A stretch of DNA of 64,000 nucleotides, from assembly GCA_965215845.1 (NCBI GenBank), contig CBDCEL010000004.1, positions 992,001 through 1,056,000 of the forward strand. The letters run 5' to 3'. Below the pieces are notes generated by a model. It saw nothing but the letters and a program-made list of their open reading frames with translations, did not search any database and was not told the origin of the DNA. Both the position numbers and the translations under genes were made by a program. The stretch is from Aurantibacter_A sp965215845 (GTDB lineage Bacteria > Bacteroidota > Bacteroidia > Flavobacteriales > Flavobacteriaceae). Of the stretch, positions 8,082-16,587 are shown in pieces; position 1 is the first letter of the stretch, and each line of letters begins with the position of its first letter.

Positions 8082-8645
8082 ATGATGAACAAACCAAACA
8101 ATACAATATTCGTGAACGGAGTTCACGAATATAAGGTTCAGCCTGAATACTGCATCAAAATGATTGTCAGTCTTCAGAATATTAATTACGATAGGCCTAC
8201 TGCCACCTATGAAGATATACGTCAAGAGTATATGGAAAAACTTGTGGACGAGGGCATCGCCGGGCAACCCAGTGCGCAATTGAGGGAGGATTCTATGGCT
8301 TATTCACTTATGGGTTACGAAACTGAGGGTAACATTATCGAATACCGAACCCGCTCGCTACAAATGGCCCAAAAGTTTTTGTCGATAAAGTCGGACGGCG
8401 TGTTCAAATCAGATTCCGTAATGTGGATTGAATTGACCGATGAAGAAATTACCGCGTGCGCTTATGGGGCTTTCGAAGATGCCAAGAAAAAAGCATCAAA
8501 AATCGCCGAACGATTGGGCAAAAGTATTGGTGATGTGGTTTATATGGAAGATACCAACCCCAAAAGATATATGGATGGGCTTTACCAAACCGATAATCTG
8601 CAGAAAAGGGAATACCACATTAGGGTCTCTTTCGAACTGATCTGA
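8082..8645 (+). CDS. SIMPL-domain-like protein, copy B, without signal peptide
   Basis: A 187-residue paralogue of the preceding gene. It keeps the opening IFVNGVHEYKVQPEYCIKM, the helix AFEDAKKKASKIAERLGKSIGDVV and the final YHIRVSFELI, but the N-terminus is MMNKPNNT with no hydrophobic leader, so it appears cytoplasmic or is exported by another route. ATG codons at 8082 and 8085 are both possible starts. Only six bases separate its stop from the DUF4846 gene, so these two are probably co-transcribed. Function unknown. Confidence 0.68.
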   Translation: MMNKPNNTIFVNGVHEYKVQPEYCIKMIVSLQNINYDRPTATYEDIRQEYMEKLVDEGIAGQPSAQLREDSMAYSLMGYETEGNIIEYRTRSLQMAQKFLSIKSDGVFKSDSVMWIELTDEEITACAYGAFEDAKKKASKIAERLGKSIGDVVYMEDTNPKRYMDGLYQTDNLQKREYHIRVSFELI

Positions 8646-8651
8646 GACATC

Positions 8652-9509
8652 ATGAGACTTTGCACAGTAATCGCTCTAATTTTATTAATCTCAAGTTGTA
8701 AAAACAACACTGCGCCAGAAAAGTTAAAGGCCCTGAGTCAGGGCGAAGCTTTACAATCGTCGATCAATATTACCGGAAAAACCATCGAGGAACGTTTCAA
8801 GATCCCTGATGGATATAAAAGAGTCAAAGTAGATTCATCTTCGTTCGAAAATTATCTCAGACAACTTCCTTTAAAAGATGTCGGTGAAAAGGTCAAATAC
8901 TTTGACGGAAATCTAAAAAGCAACAATAATGTTTACGATGCCGTGGTCGACCTACCCATTGGGAATCGCGACCTACATCAATGTGCTGATGCGGTCATAC
9001 GTCTACGCGCGGAATACTTCTACGGGAAAAAGGAATATGATAGTATCCACTTTAACTTCACGAGTGGGTTTCAAGCCGATTATGCCCAGTGGCGAAAGGG
9101 AAAAAGAATTGTTGTGGATGGAAACAACGTCAACTGGAAAGATACCGGGCAAGCTTCGGATGCTTATTCTTCGTTTTGGAAATATCTCGAGATGGTCTTT
9201 AGTTATGCGGGCACCGCGTCTTTGGAAAAAGAATTGAAATCTATTTCGCTTGAAAGAATGAAAATTGGCGATGTTTTCATAAAAGGAGGGTTTCCAGGTC
9301 ACGCGGTCATCGTGGTCGATATGGCCATCAACGAATCCAACGGGGGCAAAATTTTTCTATTGGCGCAAAGCTATATGCCCGCTCAGGAAATTCAGATTCT
9401 GAAAAATCCCAATAATCGGGAATTGAGCCCTTGGTATAGCGCTGCCATAGCGAATGAATTAAAAACACCTGAATGGGTATTTTCAAAGAATCAGTTGAAA
9501 AGATTTTAG
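8652..9509 (+). CDS. DUF4846 lipoprotein
   Basis: This 285-residue protein begins with a lipoprotein signal (VIALILLISSCKNN, Cys near residue 16). The body matches the DUF4846 pattern: IPDGYKRVKVDSSSFENYLRQLPL, YDAVVDLPIGNRDLHQCADAVIRLRAEYFY, FNFTSGF, and near the end GDVFIKGGFPGHAVIVVDMA and LLAQSYMPAQEIQILKNP. The GxPGHAV...D and AQSYMPAQ blocks hint at a cysteine-peptidase/NlpC-like or bacterial transglutaminase-like fold, but no catalytic Cys is evident. Probably periplasmic; function unknown. It follows the second SIMPL gene closely and converges on the DUF4386 gene with a four-base overlap. Confidence 0.82.
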   Translation: MRLCTVIALILLISSCKNNTAPEKLKALSQGEALQSSINITGKTIEERFKIPDGYKRVKVDSSSFENYLRQLPLKDVGEKVKYFDGNLKSNNNVYDAVVDLPIGNRDLHQCADAVIRLRAEYFYGKKEYDSIHFNFTSGFQADYAQWRKGKRIVVDGNNVNWKDTGQASDAYSSFWKYLEMVFSYAGTASLEKELKSISLERMKIGDVFIKGGFPGHAVIVVDMAINESNGGKIFLLAQSYMPAQEIQILKNPNNRELSPWYSAAIANELKTPEWVFSKNQLKRF

Positions 9510-10201
9510 GTTTTTGTGCTGGGTTTTCTTATCCCTACAATCAATAGCCAAAGACAGATTCCTATTTCCCCAATGCTGGAAGGTATTCCTGCAATCGTGG
9601 CGAACAAGGTTTTTCCATATCCCTCGAAAAAGAAAGGTCCGATGAAATCAGAAAGATATCCGAAGCAACCTAACATTAGCATAATCCCAAAAAACTTAGG
9701 AAGAAAACCAGACTTGTAGACCAAATATCCAAACGGAAATAACCAAAGTCCCCAAAAAACGTAAACCACTTTGTTGCCATTATTATACGACTCCAAAAGT
9801 GACATTACTTCATAATTGAGTTGTTCTTGCGAAAATAAGTTCAAGTATTCCTCATTATTTACAATTGACAAAATGTCGATATAATTTGCAATATTCAAGT
9901 ACGAAATCGGAACGCTCACAATCGCCAAAATCACCATGAGCGCCGCTTGGTTTTTATTAACCGATTCAAGCAGTCTGTATAGGGCCAGCGGCAAGAAAAT
10001 AAACAGGGTGAAGCAAATCAAGTTGCTAACGACACCTAGCTTCCAGAGCATTTGCGATTCGGTAATGTTCTCGACGGTTTTGGCAGTGTCTTCCCAATCG
10101 ATCAATTGGGAAGGAACATAGATAAGGCTAAATATTCCGCTGATGATCAGAATAAGGTAAAACAATCCTGCTATTCTCGCCGATTTCTTTGTAGGTTCCA
10201 T
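9506..10201 (-). CDS. DUF4386 family membrane protein
   Basis: A 231-residue polytopic membrane protein. The opening KKSARIAGLFYLILIISGIFSLIYVPSQL is the signature of DUF4386, and four or five further hydrophobic helices follow (LGVVSNLICFTLFIFLPLALYRLL, ALMVILAIVSVPISYLNI, VYVFWGLWLFPFGYLVYKS, FGIMLMLGCFGYLSDFI). Between helices 3 and 4 there is a polar loop of about 35 residues. No enzymatic motif is visible and the function of the family is unknown. It converges on the DUF4846 gene and is divergent from the zinc-ribbon gene. Confidence 0.82.
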   Translation of the reverse strand: MEPTKKSARIAGLFYLILIISGIFSLIYVPSQLIDWEDTAKTVENITESQMLWKLGVVSNLICFTLFIFLPLALYRLLESVNKNQAALMVILAIVSVPISYLNIANYIDILSIVNNEEYLNLFSQEQLNYEVMSLLESYNNGNKVVYVFWGLWLFPFGYLVYKSGFLPKFFGIMLMLGCFGYLSDFIGPFFFEGYGKTLFATIAGIPSSIGEIGICLWLLIVGIRKPSTKT

Positions 10202-10281
10202 TTTATTAAATCTTAATTAAGGCCATACCTGTCAGTTGTTCGTAAAATTGTATTTTGGCCAATATCCAATACCTAGATGAA

Positions 10282-10542
10282 ATGATATTCTTTTTTGGTA
10301 CCAGGCCCGGAAAAACCGAAATCAGTACCCTAGACGGTGTCTCTTGTTCTTTTTGTGATCAAACAGGTACCCTGACAGCTTCAAAAACCACGAATTGGTT
10401 TCATTTCTTTTGGATCAAAATCTTCAGAATTTCAAATAATATCCTCGCAGAGTGCTCTCATTGCAAACGGGTCTATTTTGAAAATGAGTTTTCAGATGAA
10501 ATGAAACGGGCCCTGAACGATGGCCCGATCCAAAAATCATAA
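10282..10542 (+). CDS. small zinc-ribbon protein
   Basis: About 86 residues. It opens with MIFFFGTRPGKTE, the usual start of a small flavobacterial zinc-ribbon family, and has two CxxC knuckles, CSFC and CSHC, about 45 residues apart, that should bind one zinc. The hydrophobic WFHFFWIKIF between the knuckles suggests membrane or protein contact. I use ATG 10282, not the upstream ATG at 10255, because the conserved sequence begins there. The stop overlaps the convergent outer-membrane gene by six bases. Function unknown. Confidence 0.7.
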   Translation: MIFFFGTRPGKTEISTLDGVSCSFCDQTGTLTASKTTNWFHFFWIKIFRISNNILAECSHCKRVYFENEFSDEMKRALNDGPIQKS

Positions 10543-11601
10543 ATCGAATCTCAAACCTAGCGATATATTGTGTTGGTCTATTTCAGCATCCTTGAAAATC
10601 GGATTGAGATCATACTTGGCATAAAGCAAGACGCCATCAAAACCCACATAACCACTAAGGCCGTAGACAAAATTTGTCGTGTTATAACCTCGCTTCAATT
10701 TATCCTTTACGCTTTCGCCGTTGCGGTTGTATTTCAATTTTTGGCGGGTGCCGAGATTGAATCCACCATATCCTCCAACACCAATTCTAAATTGATTCTT
10801 TAAAGAATAGCGTATTGAATTCTCGGTTCTTCTCAATTTAGATGGCCCAAACTCAAAATGTGCCGGAAAGACCAGATTGTCCATTCTCAATTTCGACTTC
10901 TTAAGATCAAACTCAAACTCCTCGAGCGCCACCTGTCCATTTTCAGTGGCGAAGTATCTGTTCTCGGTTGGTTTCAGACCATTGAACTGAAATGAAAATC
11001 CGTAATTGAATCGTAGAAAGTTCGAATTTTCAAAGACCCTTGTTCTCCATACCCAGCCTAATTCGACAAATCGGCTACCCCAGATTTTATACGGGGAATC
11101 TTCTAAAGATTGACCGTCGATCAAGGCATTGTTCAATCCAACTGCAAAAACAAAATCGGAATGGGTCCTTATGTCATATTTTAACGGCCTATCTCTTTTT
11201 TGAAAAATTGTCCACTCTTCATCATCGCCCCACCTTATGGTAATGCCATCGATCTCATCAATATCTACCTCTTCCCCATTTCTCAATACGTGTCCTTTAT
11301 TTCTTTCCAAAAGTGATATTCTATTGTCGATAATAGCAATTCTATTTTCTATATTCAACGCTCTTTTCTTAGCTGCTTTTTCTTTTAGGTGATCCGCTTC
11401 CTGTTTCGTTATATCACCTTCATCATATCGCTTGTTTATGGCGGAAACCTCCTGTTTTAAAGCCTCCTTTTCCTGTTCGGTAATTTCAGACTTTAGTTCC
11501 TTTAAACTTTCCACTTTTTCTTGGTACTCCTCTTGGCCGGTCATATTCTGAACACAGAAAGCCATTGCAAGCACTGTTAGATAAACTACTATTCTACACA
11601 T
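10537..11601 (-). CDS. outer-membrane beta-barrel protein with coiled-coil N-terminus
   Basis: 354 residues: a signal peptide (VVYLTVLAMAFCVQNMTGQ), then a charged helical stretch (residues about 24-110) rich in Glu, Lys and Leu that should form a coiled coil. From about 140 there are alternating strands typical of an eight- to ten-stranded barrel, ending in Phe-Asp-Leu (ISLGLRFDL). Strand phrases include FLRFNYGFSFQFNG, QFRIGVGGYGGFNLGT and VLLYAKYDLNPIF. It is the third gene of a unit with an ECF sigma factor and an anti-sigma factor and is a likely target or sensor partner of that system. Confidence 0.75.
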   Translation of the reverse strand: MCRIVVYLTVLAMAFCVQNMTGQEEYQEKVESLKELKSEITEQEKEALKQEVSAINKRYDEGDITKQEADHLKEKAAKKRALNIENRIAIIDNRISLLERNKGHVLRNGEEVDIDEIDGITIRWGDDEEWTIFQKRDRPLKYDIRTHSDFVFAVGLNNALIDGQSLEDSPYKIWGSRFVELGWVWRTRVFENSNFLRFNYGFSFQFNGLKPTENRYFATENGQVALEEFEFDLKKSKLRMDNLVFPAHFEFGPSKLRRTENSIRYSLKNQFRIGVGGYGGFNLGTRQKLKYNRNGESVKDKLKRGYNTTNFVYGLSGYVGFDGVLLYAKYDLNPIFKDAEIDQHNISLGLRFDL

Positions 11602-11721
11602 GATAATTTGATTTTGATTGATTGTACCGAAACGGATTCAGTACAAATTGATGAATAAACCCTGCCCTGCCCCATTGGAAATGATCCAAGGGAAAATGTA
11701 CGCTCCAAAATTTTGTATGAG

Positions 11722-12480
11722 TTAATTATTACGGTCAGCCACCGCCGTTCTGACCTTTAAGAAGCCTGACTTCAACTTCTCGAATATCTGATCCCGAAAC
11801 GACTCATCAAGTTCACCCTCCACCTCGTTCAACAATGCCATTGCATCGACGGAAGATTCACTGTTAAAAATACTTTCGGTGAGTATTTGCCTTTGTGCCT
11901 CGTACAACAACGAATCAACTTCAGCTTCGGTCAGCGCCTCCTTATCTTGCTCAAGAACATTCACTTGCTGCAAAACTTCTTTGATCTTTAGATCGATACT
12001 TTGGTCTGTATCATTAAGGAATTCATCGAGCTCAACTTTCCTGACTTCATCGTTGCCCATGGCAACATCGATACTCTTTATATCTTGAATTACTTCGGAT
12101 TCTTTATTTGGATTTTCCCCGTGAACCGATTTTTTATTGGTGGAGACTTCTACATCGTCTTTTTTCACGGTTTCCTTCTCGATGGTCAAAACTCGCTCTT
12201 CCCATTTTGGATCATCTCTTTCTTCCCGTAACTCTTTTTCACCGGAATCGACAATCTCCACATCCGGAATATCGATTACCTCATTCGATCTGAAAAATAG
12301 AACGGAAATAATCAACACGCCTACAAAACTTGCGGCCATGGCATACCACATATACTTTTTATCCCTTTTTTGGGGTGTTTCCAAGCGTGCCGAAATTTTT
12401 TCCCACGCATTTTTAGAGGGCTGTATTTCCCTATCCTGCATTCGGTCTTTTATGTGTTTTTCGAATTTATTCGGTTCCAT
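11722..12480 (-). CDS. putative anti-sigma factor, single-pass membrane protein
   Basis: About 252 residues. The N-terminal 45 residues (MEPNKFEKHIKDRMQDREIQ, PSKNAWEKISARLE) match the short cytoplasmic sigma-binding head common in Bacteroidota anti-sigma factors. One membrane helix follows (MWYAMAASFVGVLIISVLFF, about 48-67), then an acidic periplasmic region with coiled-coil character up to a basic C-terminus. There is no zinc-binding HxxxCxxC motif. It overlaps the sigma gene by 14 bases, which fits translational coupling of a cognate pair. ATG 12480 is preferred over the TTG two codons upstream. Confidence 0.75.
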   Translation of the reverse strand: MEPNKFEKHIKDRMQDREIQPSKNAWEKISARLETPQKRDKKYMWYAMAASFVGVLIISVLFFRSNEVIDIPDVEIVDSGEKELREERDDPKWEERVLTIEKETVKKDDVEVSTNKKSVHGENPNKESEVIQDIKSIDVAMGNDEVRKVELDEFLNDTDQSIDLKIKEVLQQVNVLEQDKEALTEAEVDSLLYEAQRQILTESIFNSESSVDAMALLNEVEGELDESFRDQIFEKLKSGFLKVRTAVADRNN

Positions 12481-13066
12481 ACCCAATAATGTTTTGTTTT
12501 TTTAATTGCGCTTGCAATATCTTCCTTGACTTGAACAACTGAGATCTTGAGGTACCTTCCGATATTTGAAGCATTTCGGCAATTTCGTGATGTTTGTACC
12601 CTTCTATGGTATGCAATACAAAAACCAATTTATATCCACTTGGTAGCGCATCGATCAGGCGTTGAATGTAATCGGCATCCAAGTCGGATGAATCGATAAT
12701 TCCGTTCGGTTCATTGCGATCATAGACCTCATGGTCATAGACAACAAACTGTCGTTTTCTAAGGAATGAAATACTTTCATGTATCATAATTCTCCGAACC
12801 CATCCTTCAAAGCTGCCCTCGAACCTAAAAGAATCGAGGTTATTAAAGACCTTCACAAAACCATCGACCATTACGTCTTCGGCAAATTGCAAATCCTTAA
12901 TGTATCGCCGACAGACACCCAACATTTTAGGCGCAAATTTGTCGTAAAGCCGCTGTTGGGCCTCCTGATGTCCTGAAGCCGCTTTTTTTACGAGCTGCCT
13001 TTCGTTTTTATAAAATGGAATAATCTTCAAAATGGTTTTGGTTGCCTTCTTGTTGTATAGACTCAA
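12467..13066 (-). CDS. ECF-type RNA polymerase sigma factor
   Basis: 199 residues with sigma-70 region 2 (AQQRLYDKFAPKMLGVCRRYIKD, AEDVMVDGFVKVFNNLDSFRFE, WVRRIMIHESISFLRK) and region 4 (LPSGYKLVFVLHTIEGYKHHEIAEMLQISEGTSRSQL). It directs RNA polymerase to promoters controlled by the downstream membrane anti-sigma factor. The reading begins at a TTG at 13066; an internal TTG at 13030, giving KIIPFYKNERQLVKKA, is an equally good start and closer to homologues as I know them. It is followed by the anti-sigma gene (overlap) and the barrel gene. Confidence 0.9.
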   Translation of the reverse strand: MSLYNKKATKTILKIIPFYKNERQLVKKAASGHQEAQQRLYDKFAPKMLGVCRRYIKDLQFAEDVMVDGFVKVFNNLDSFRFEGSFEGWVRRIMIHESISFLRKRQFVVYDHEVYDRNEPNGIIDSSDLDADYIQRLIDALPSGYKLVFVLHTIEGYKHHEIAEMLQISEGTSRSQLFKSRKILQAQLKKQNIIGYGTE

Positions 13067-13134
13067 CTCGAATCAAAAACGTTGCCTAATTTTTCTAAAA
13101 AAATGCAACAGTCTGATTTTTAAATATTTAAAAT

Positions 13135-14112
13135 CTATTTTTTTCTATCAACCACGTAGTTAACCATCAACTCGAGCGAACTTTTGTAATCGGAATCAGG
13201 ATAAATGGCCAAAATCTTTAGGGCTTCTTCCTTGAACCAAAGCATTTTTTCAACGGCATAGTCAAGTCCGCCGTTTTTCTTCACAAAAGTGATGACTTCC
13301 TTGACCCTTTTTTTATCCCTATTGTGGTTTTTAATGGAGTTTATCAACCAGCTTCTATCTGCTTTTGAAGAATTGTTCAATACGTATATCAGCGGAAGCG
13401 TCATTTTCTGTTCTTTAATATCAATCCCTGTTGGCTTGCCAATTTTCGTTTCTCCATAATCAAAAAGGTCATCCTTAATTTGAAAGGCCATTCCACAAAG
13501 CTCGCCGAATTTTCGAAAAGTTTCAACTTCAGGGGAATCTGGTTTGACAGAACAGGCCCCCAATGCACAACAAGCAGCTATAAGGGTCGCGGTCTTTTGT
13601 CGAATGATGTCATAGTACACTTCTTCGGTAATATCCAATCGTCTGGCCTTTTCAATCTGCAGAAGTTCTCCCTCACTAATCTCTCGCATCGCCACCGATA
13701 TAATTCGCAACAAATCAAAATCGCCATTATCCACGGAGAGCAGCATTCCCCTAGCCAGTAAAAAATCGCCCACCAGTACGGCTATTTTATTCTTCCAAAG
13801 CGCATTTATTGAAAAAAAACCTCGGCGCTTGTTGCTGTCATCAACAACATCATCATGGACCAAAGAAGCCGTATGTATGAGTTCAATAACGGAAGCTCCG
13901 CGGTACGTTCGGTCGTTCACCTGGCCGTTATTGAGCAATTTGGCGGTCAAAAAAACGAACATGGGCCGCATCTGCTTCCCCTTGCGATTGACTATGTAAT
14001 AGGTAATACGATTCAGCAGGGCTACCTGAGAGGACATCGATTCTAGAAATTTGGCTTCAAAAAGCTCCATTTCCTTTTCAATCGGTTCTTTTATTTGGGA
14101 TACGACTTTCAA
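13135..14112 (-). CDS. polyprenyl diphosphate synthase (long-chain trans type)
   Basis: 325 residues, the usual length for trans-prenyltransferases. The first Asp-rich motif is LVHDDVVDDS (residues about 85-94) and the second is QIKDDLFDYG (about 210-219). The KGKQMRPMFVF block binds the homoallylic substrate. In Bacteroidota this enzyme makes the long side chain of menaquinone (octaprenyl or similar) from isopentenyl diphosphate. Chain length cannot be fixed from sequence alone; no bulky residue directly before the first motif suggests a long product. It is followed by rlmN upstream on the same strand with a 93-base gap and probably forms its own unit. Confidence 0.9.
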   Translation of the reverse strand: MKVVSQIKEPIEKEMELFEAKFLESMSSQVALLNRITYYIVNRKGKQMRPMFVFLTAKLLNNGQVNDRTYRGASVIELIHTASLVHDDVVDDSNKRRGFFSINALWKNKIAVLVGDFLLARGMLLSVDNGDFDLLRIISVAMREISEGELLQIEKARRLDITEEVYYDIIRQKTATLIAACCALGACSVKPDSPEVETFRKFGELCGMAFQIKDDLFDYGETKIGKPTGIDIKEQKMTLPLIYVLNNSSKADRSWLINSIKNHNRDKKRVKEVITFVKKNGGLDYAVEKMLWFKEEALKILAIYPDSDYKSSLELMVNYVVDRKK

Positions 14113-14205
14113 TGAATGTATCGTTTTATGGCAGGGTCAGTGTAAGACCATAAAAATAGGGAAAAGGAAAGTATCAAGTTGGAAATACCAGGTACCAATT
14201 CTGAT

Positions 14206-15246
14206 TTAAGATTTATTCGCCAATTGCCCACAGGCGGCATCGATATCCTTTCCACGGGAGCGACGTACCGTTACAATGATTCCATTTCGTTCCAAAGTTT
14301 CGATATACATATCCAAAACTTGCTTTTGGGCTTGTCTAAAGACACCTTCATCAATGGGATTATACTCGATCAGATTCACTTTAGAGGGAGCAAAACCACA
14401 GAAATCCACCAAGGCATTTGCATCTTTTTGCGTATCGTTTATCCCGCTCCAAACGATGTATTCATAGGTAATTCGACTCTTTGTTTTTTGATACCAATAT
14501 TGCAAGGCCGCTTGTAGATCCGTCAACGGAAAGGTTTTGTTAAAAGGCATAATCGAAGTGCGTACCCCATCGATGGCCGAATGCAATGAGACGGCCAATT
14601 TGAATTTCACTTGGTCGTCGGCCATTTTTCGAATCATCTTTGGAATTCCAGAAGTGGAAACCGTAATACGCCTTGGCGACATGCCTAAACCTTCTGGGGA
14701 AGTAATCTTGTCGATGGCTTTCAAAACATTATTATAGTTCATCAGCGGCTCGCCCATTCCCATAAAAACAATATTACTCAACGGTCTGTCAAAATATAAT
14801 CGGCTTTCATTATCTATGACAACCACTTGATCATAAATCTCATCAGGATTTAAGTTTCGCATCCGCTTCAACCTTGCCGTAGCGCAAAACTTGCAATCAA
14901 GACTGCATCCCACCTGACTTGAAACGCAGGCTGTCGTTCTCGTACTTGTAGGAATCAATACGGATTCGACTACAAGGCCATCGTGCAGGCGAACCGCATT
15001 TTTGATGGTGCCATCATTACTTCGCTGCATTTGGTCGACCTTGATATGGTTGATGACAAAATTATCCGATAACATACGGCGCGTCTCCATTGAGAGATTG
15101 GTCATGGCATCAAAAGAATGGGTTGATTTTTGCCATAACCATTCGTAGACTTGATTCCCGCGAAAAGATTTATCCCCCTGAGAAACAAAAAAGTCACGCA
15201 GTTGTTCTTTGCTCAGCGCCCTAATGTCTTTCTTCTCAATTTTCAT
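14206..15246 (-). CDS. rlmN: 23S rRNA (adenine2503-C2)-methyltransferase
   Basis: Radical SAM enzyme of 346 residues that methylates C2 of A2503 in 23S rRNA, and A37 of some tRNAs. The 4Fe-4S motif is CSLDCKFCAT (CxxxCxxC, residues about 114-123). FMGMGEPLMNY, RRITVSTSGI and LAVSLHSA follow in family order. The catalytic Cys near the C-terminus is in VRRSRGKDIDAACGQL, and the second Cys loop is in ACVSSQVGCS. The start ATG 15246 gives the usual short helical N-terminal domain. It lies downstream of queA, separated by a terminator-like hairpin. Confidence 0.95.
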   Translation of the reverse strand: MKIEKKDIRALSKEQLRDFFVSQGDKSFRGNQVYEWLWQKSTHSFDAMTNLSMETRRMLSDNFVINHIKVDQMQRSNDGTIKNAVRLHDGLVVESVLIPTSTRTTACVSSQVGCSLDCKFCATARLKRMRNLNPDEIYDQVVVIDNESRLYFDRPLSNIVFMGMGEPLMNYNNVLKAIDKITSPEGLGMSPRRITVSTSGIPKMIRKMADDQVKFKLAVSLHSAIDGVRTSIMPFNKTFPLTDLQAALQYWYQKTKSRITYEYIVWSGINDTQKDANALVDFCGFAPSKVNLIEYNPIDEGVFRQAQKQVLDMYIETLERNGIIVTVRRSRGKDIDAACGQLANKS

Positions 15247-15265
15247 CCTGCTAAAGATAGTGCAA

Positions 15266-15306
15266 TAAAAATCCCTCCTAAGACTTCAAAAGCTTCAAGA
15301 GGGATT
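15266..15306 (-). terminator. terminator downstream of queA
   Basis: On the minus strand ATCCCTC (15305-15299) pairs with GAGGGAT (15277-15271), and a TTTTA run follows. The loop of about 21 bases contains a second small palindrome (GAAGCTTTTGAAG). It lies between queA and rlmN. Confidence 0.6.
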
Positions 15307-15373
15307 CAAATTACTTTCGGATTCCCATTTTCACAGAAATGATCCTTCGACTACTCTAGTAAGAGCAAGCTTT

Positions 15374-16423
15374 TTAAATAATCAGCATGGCGTCACCATA
15401 GGAATAGAACCGATAGCCTTCGATAATAGCTTCTTTGTAGGCCCTTTTCATCAAGTCGTGGCCCATAAAGGCGGAGACCATCATTAGCAGGGTCGATTTT
15501 GGCAGATGGAAATTGGTCACCATCGCGTTGGCAATGCTGAATTCATAAGGTGGAAAAATAAATTTGTTGGTCCATCCATCGAAGGTATTCAGCGTATGCT
15601 CCGAAGAAACGGCACTTTCCAGGCCGCGCATTGCGGTCGTACCGACAGCGCAGATTCGTCTTTTATTGGTTTTCGCCTCATTGACGATTTCGGTGGCCCG
15701 TTCGTCAATTATCAATTCCTCGCTGTCCATTTTATGTTTGGAGAGGTCTTCGACCTCCACGGGGTTAAAAGTACCTAAGCCAACATGCAAGGTAACCTCT
15801 GCAAAATTTACACCCTTGATTTCCAATCGCTTCAACAGATGTTTCGAAAAATGCAAACCCGCTGTCGGAGCCGCAACGGCACCCTCGTGCTTGGCATAAA
15901 TAGTTTGATAACGCTCTTCATCCTCAGGTTCGACATCGCGCTTGATGTATTTTGGCAAAGGTGTTTGACCCAATTCCCTCAATTTTCTTCTGAAGTCAAT
16001 GTAAGAACCATCATATAAAAAACGGAGTGTTCTTCCCCTTGAAGTGGTATTATCAATGACCTCTGCAACAAGGCTCTCATCTTCCCCAAAATATAATTTA
16101 TTGCCGATTCTGATTTTTCTGGCCGGATCTACAAGTACATCCCATAAGCGTTGCTCTTCGTTGAGCTCGCGCAGCAAGAAAACTTCGATTCTCGCCCCCG
16201 TTTTCTCTTTGTTTCCATAGAGCCGAGCTGGAAATACCTTGGTGTTGTTCAAGACCATGACATCGTCTTCGTCGAAATAATCGATCATGTCTTTGAACAT
16301 CTTATGTTCGATCTTTCCCGATTCCCTATGAACGACCATAAGTTTTGATTCATCCCTGTTTTCGGCGGGGTATTCTGCCAAAAGGTTATCTGGCAGTTCG
16401 AAACTGAAGTGTGATAATTTCAT
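15374..16423 (-). CDS. queA: S-adenosylmethionine:tRNA ribosyltransferase-isomerase
   Basis: QueA transfers and isomerises the ribose of SAM onto preQ1-modified tRNA to give epoxyqueuosine. The 349-residue length is standard. Signatures include FSFELPDNLLAEYPAE at the start, VLNNTKVFPARLYG, the AHEGAVAAPTAGLHF-like block (KHEGAVAAPTAGLHF, about 175-189), HVGLGTFNPVEVEDL and the C-terminal TNFHLPKSTLLMMVSAF. A well-formed Bacteroidota promoter lies about 110 bases upstream. No preQ1 riboswitch is visible in the leader. Confidence 0.95.
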   Translation of the reverse strand: MKLSHFSFELPDNLLAEYPAENRDESKLMVVHRESGKIEHKMFKDMIDYFDEDDVMVLNNTKVFPARLYGNKEKTGARIEVFLLRELNEEQRLWDVLVDPARKIRIGNKLYFGEDESLVAEVIDNTTSRGRTLRFLYDGSYIDFRRKLRELGQTPLPKYIKRDVEPEDEERYQTIYAKHEGAVAAPTAGLHFSKHLLKRLEIKGVNFAEVTLHVGLGTFNPVEVEDLSKHKMDSEELIIDERATEIVNEAKTNKRRICAVGTTAMRGLESAVSSEHTLNTFDGWTNKFIFPPYEFSIANAMVTNFHLPKSTLLMMVSAFMGHDLMKRAYKEAIIEGYRFYSYGDAMLII

Positions 16424-16533
16424 GTGTTATTGATTATTTTGCAAGGTTACATGTGGTTCGCCATCCGAAATTGTCGTGTTTCGCGACGGCTCATTTCATG
16501 TATAGGGTTTAGTTTAGCAATTTTTTGCGGCTG

Positions 16534-16565
16534 CAAATATACAATTCGCGAATAGGCCTTGTCAA
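16534..16565 (-). promoter_or_regulatory. predicted Bacteroidota-type promoter for queA
   Basis: On the minus strand TTG (16565-16563) is followed after 21 bases by TATATTTG (16541-16534). This matches the -33 TTG and -7 TAnnTTTG consensus of Bacteroidota primary sigma factors. Confidence 0.65.
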
Positions 16566-16587
16566 GTAAATCGATGATTAAATGCGC

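Noticed and set aside
16424..16533. Possible preQ1 riboswitch before queA
   Set aside because: No preQ1-I or preQ1-II core sequence is visible; only a promoter could be supported.
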